From assembly GCF_007860135.1 (NCBI RefSeq), contig NZ_SJPV01000001.1:1485299-1549298 (forward strand): 64,000 nucleotides of DNA, given 5' to 3'. The position numbers and the translations under genes were made by a program. Of the stretch, positions 63,859 through 64,000 are shown in pieces; positions within the stretch are counted from its first letter, which is position 1, and every line of letters starts with the position of its first letter. The notes below the pieces were generated by a model, which worked only from the letters and a program-made list of their open reading frames with translations, made no database searches and was not told the DNA's origin. The DNA comes from Novipirellula artificiosorum (GTDB taxonomy: Bacteria > Planctomycetota > Planctomycetia > Pirellulales > Pirellulaceae).

Positions 63859-64000
63859 CTAGCCTTCGCTGTCGCTGAGGACGGCCATGAACGCTTTCTG
63901 GCTGATTTCGACGTTGCCGATCGCCTTCATCCGTTTCTTGCCTTCTTTTTGTTTTTGCAGCAGTTTGCGTTTTCGCGTGATATCACCGCCATAACATTTG
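63859..64000 (-). CDS. lepA: Elongation factor 4 (LepA), C-terminal end
   Basis: Only the last 46 residues are in the window: '[20 protein letters not shown]' followed by '[17 protein letters not shown]' and 'MAVLSDSEG', the highly conserved LepA-specific C-terminal domain. LepA is a ribosome-associated GTPase involved in initiation/back-translocation. The gene enters from the right edge. Confidence 0.95.
   Translation of the reverse strand, partial: KCYGGDITRKRKLLQKQKEGKKRMKAIGNVEISQKAFMAVLSDSEG

Overview
The window reads as chromosomal DNA of a planctomycete of the Pirellulaceae (Rhodopirellula-like) group. The main evidence is a protein joining the PSCyt1, PSCyt2 and PSD1 domains, several eukaryotic-like Ser/Thr kinases (one paired with an ECF sigma factor), a giant TPR/FG-GAP/ASPIC-UnbV lipoprotein, a subtilase opening with the 'EERYALSA'-type segment seen in planctomycete exported proteins, and many exported proteins of unknown function. 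No prophage, integron, insertion sequence, CRISPR array, rRNA or tRNA was recognised. The genome is compact: ATG, GTG and TTG starts all occur, genes often overlap by a few bases, and convergent pairs repeatedly meet with 0-12 bp between stop codons.

Layout. 1-2.0 kb: a partial kinase and a eukaryotic-type glutamine synthetase (GSII) with a strong terminator. 2.3-8.9 kb: a Coa1-like membrane protein, a cyclophilin, then a tight run of SGNH-hydrolase-like protein, MBOAT O-acyltransferase, multi-spanning GT-C-like protein, FAD oxidoreductase of the SelD-associated type and ArsR regulator. The SGNH/MBOAT pair suggests O-acetylation of a surface glycan. 8.9-12.0 kb: an ECF sigma factor translationally coupled to a Cache-sensor kinase. 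12.1-17.6 kb: MnmD-like methyltransferase, PhyH dioxygenase, MetF, a large exported unknown and a BON protein. 17.6-25.2 kb: dnaK-clpB, pheA and an HtrA protease. 25.6-32.2 kb: GlgC, a diguanylate cyclase, a POT peptide transporter, an unusual TerB-AAA-zinc-ribbon protein and an HDOD protein.

32.6-44.3 kb is rich in lineage-specific proteins: the cytochrome PSCyt/PSD1 protein, a glycine-rich Spy-like protein, the subtilase, and a HEAT-repeat cluster. 44.3-56.1 kb holds NAD synthetase, a Tat-exported sugar-isomerase-like protein, a TlpA-like lipoprotein, the 1183-residue lipoprotein, another kinase and two exported proteins. 56.1-61.0 kb carries rpsL-rpsG, a divergent EF-G and mtnA; 61.0-64.0 kb carries csrA, a GT2-like glycosyltransferase, an aldo/keto reductase and the 3' end of lepA.

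The most notable observations are a natural Arg at S12 position 88 (a known streptomycin-resistance position), an EF-G lacking the usual domain IV tip motif, palindromic intergenic elements whose arms show compensatory changes, the TerB/AAA/zinc-ribbon fusion, and the sensor-in-the-middle kinase coupled to its sigma factor. No single locus can be shown from sequence alone to be a wholly new system.
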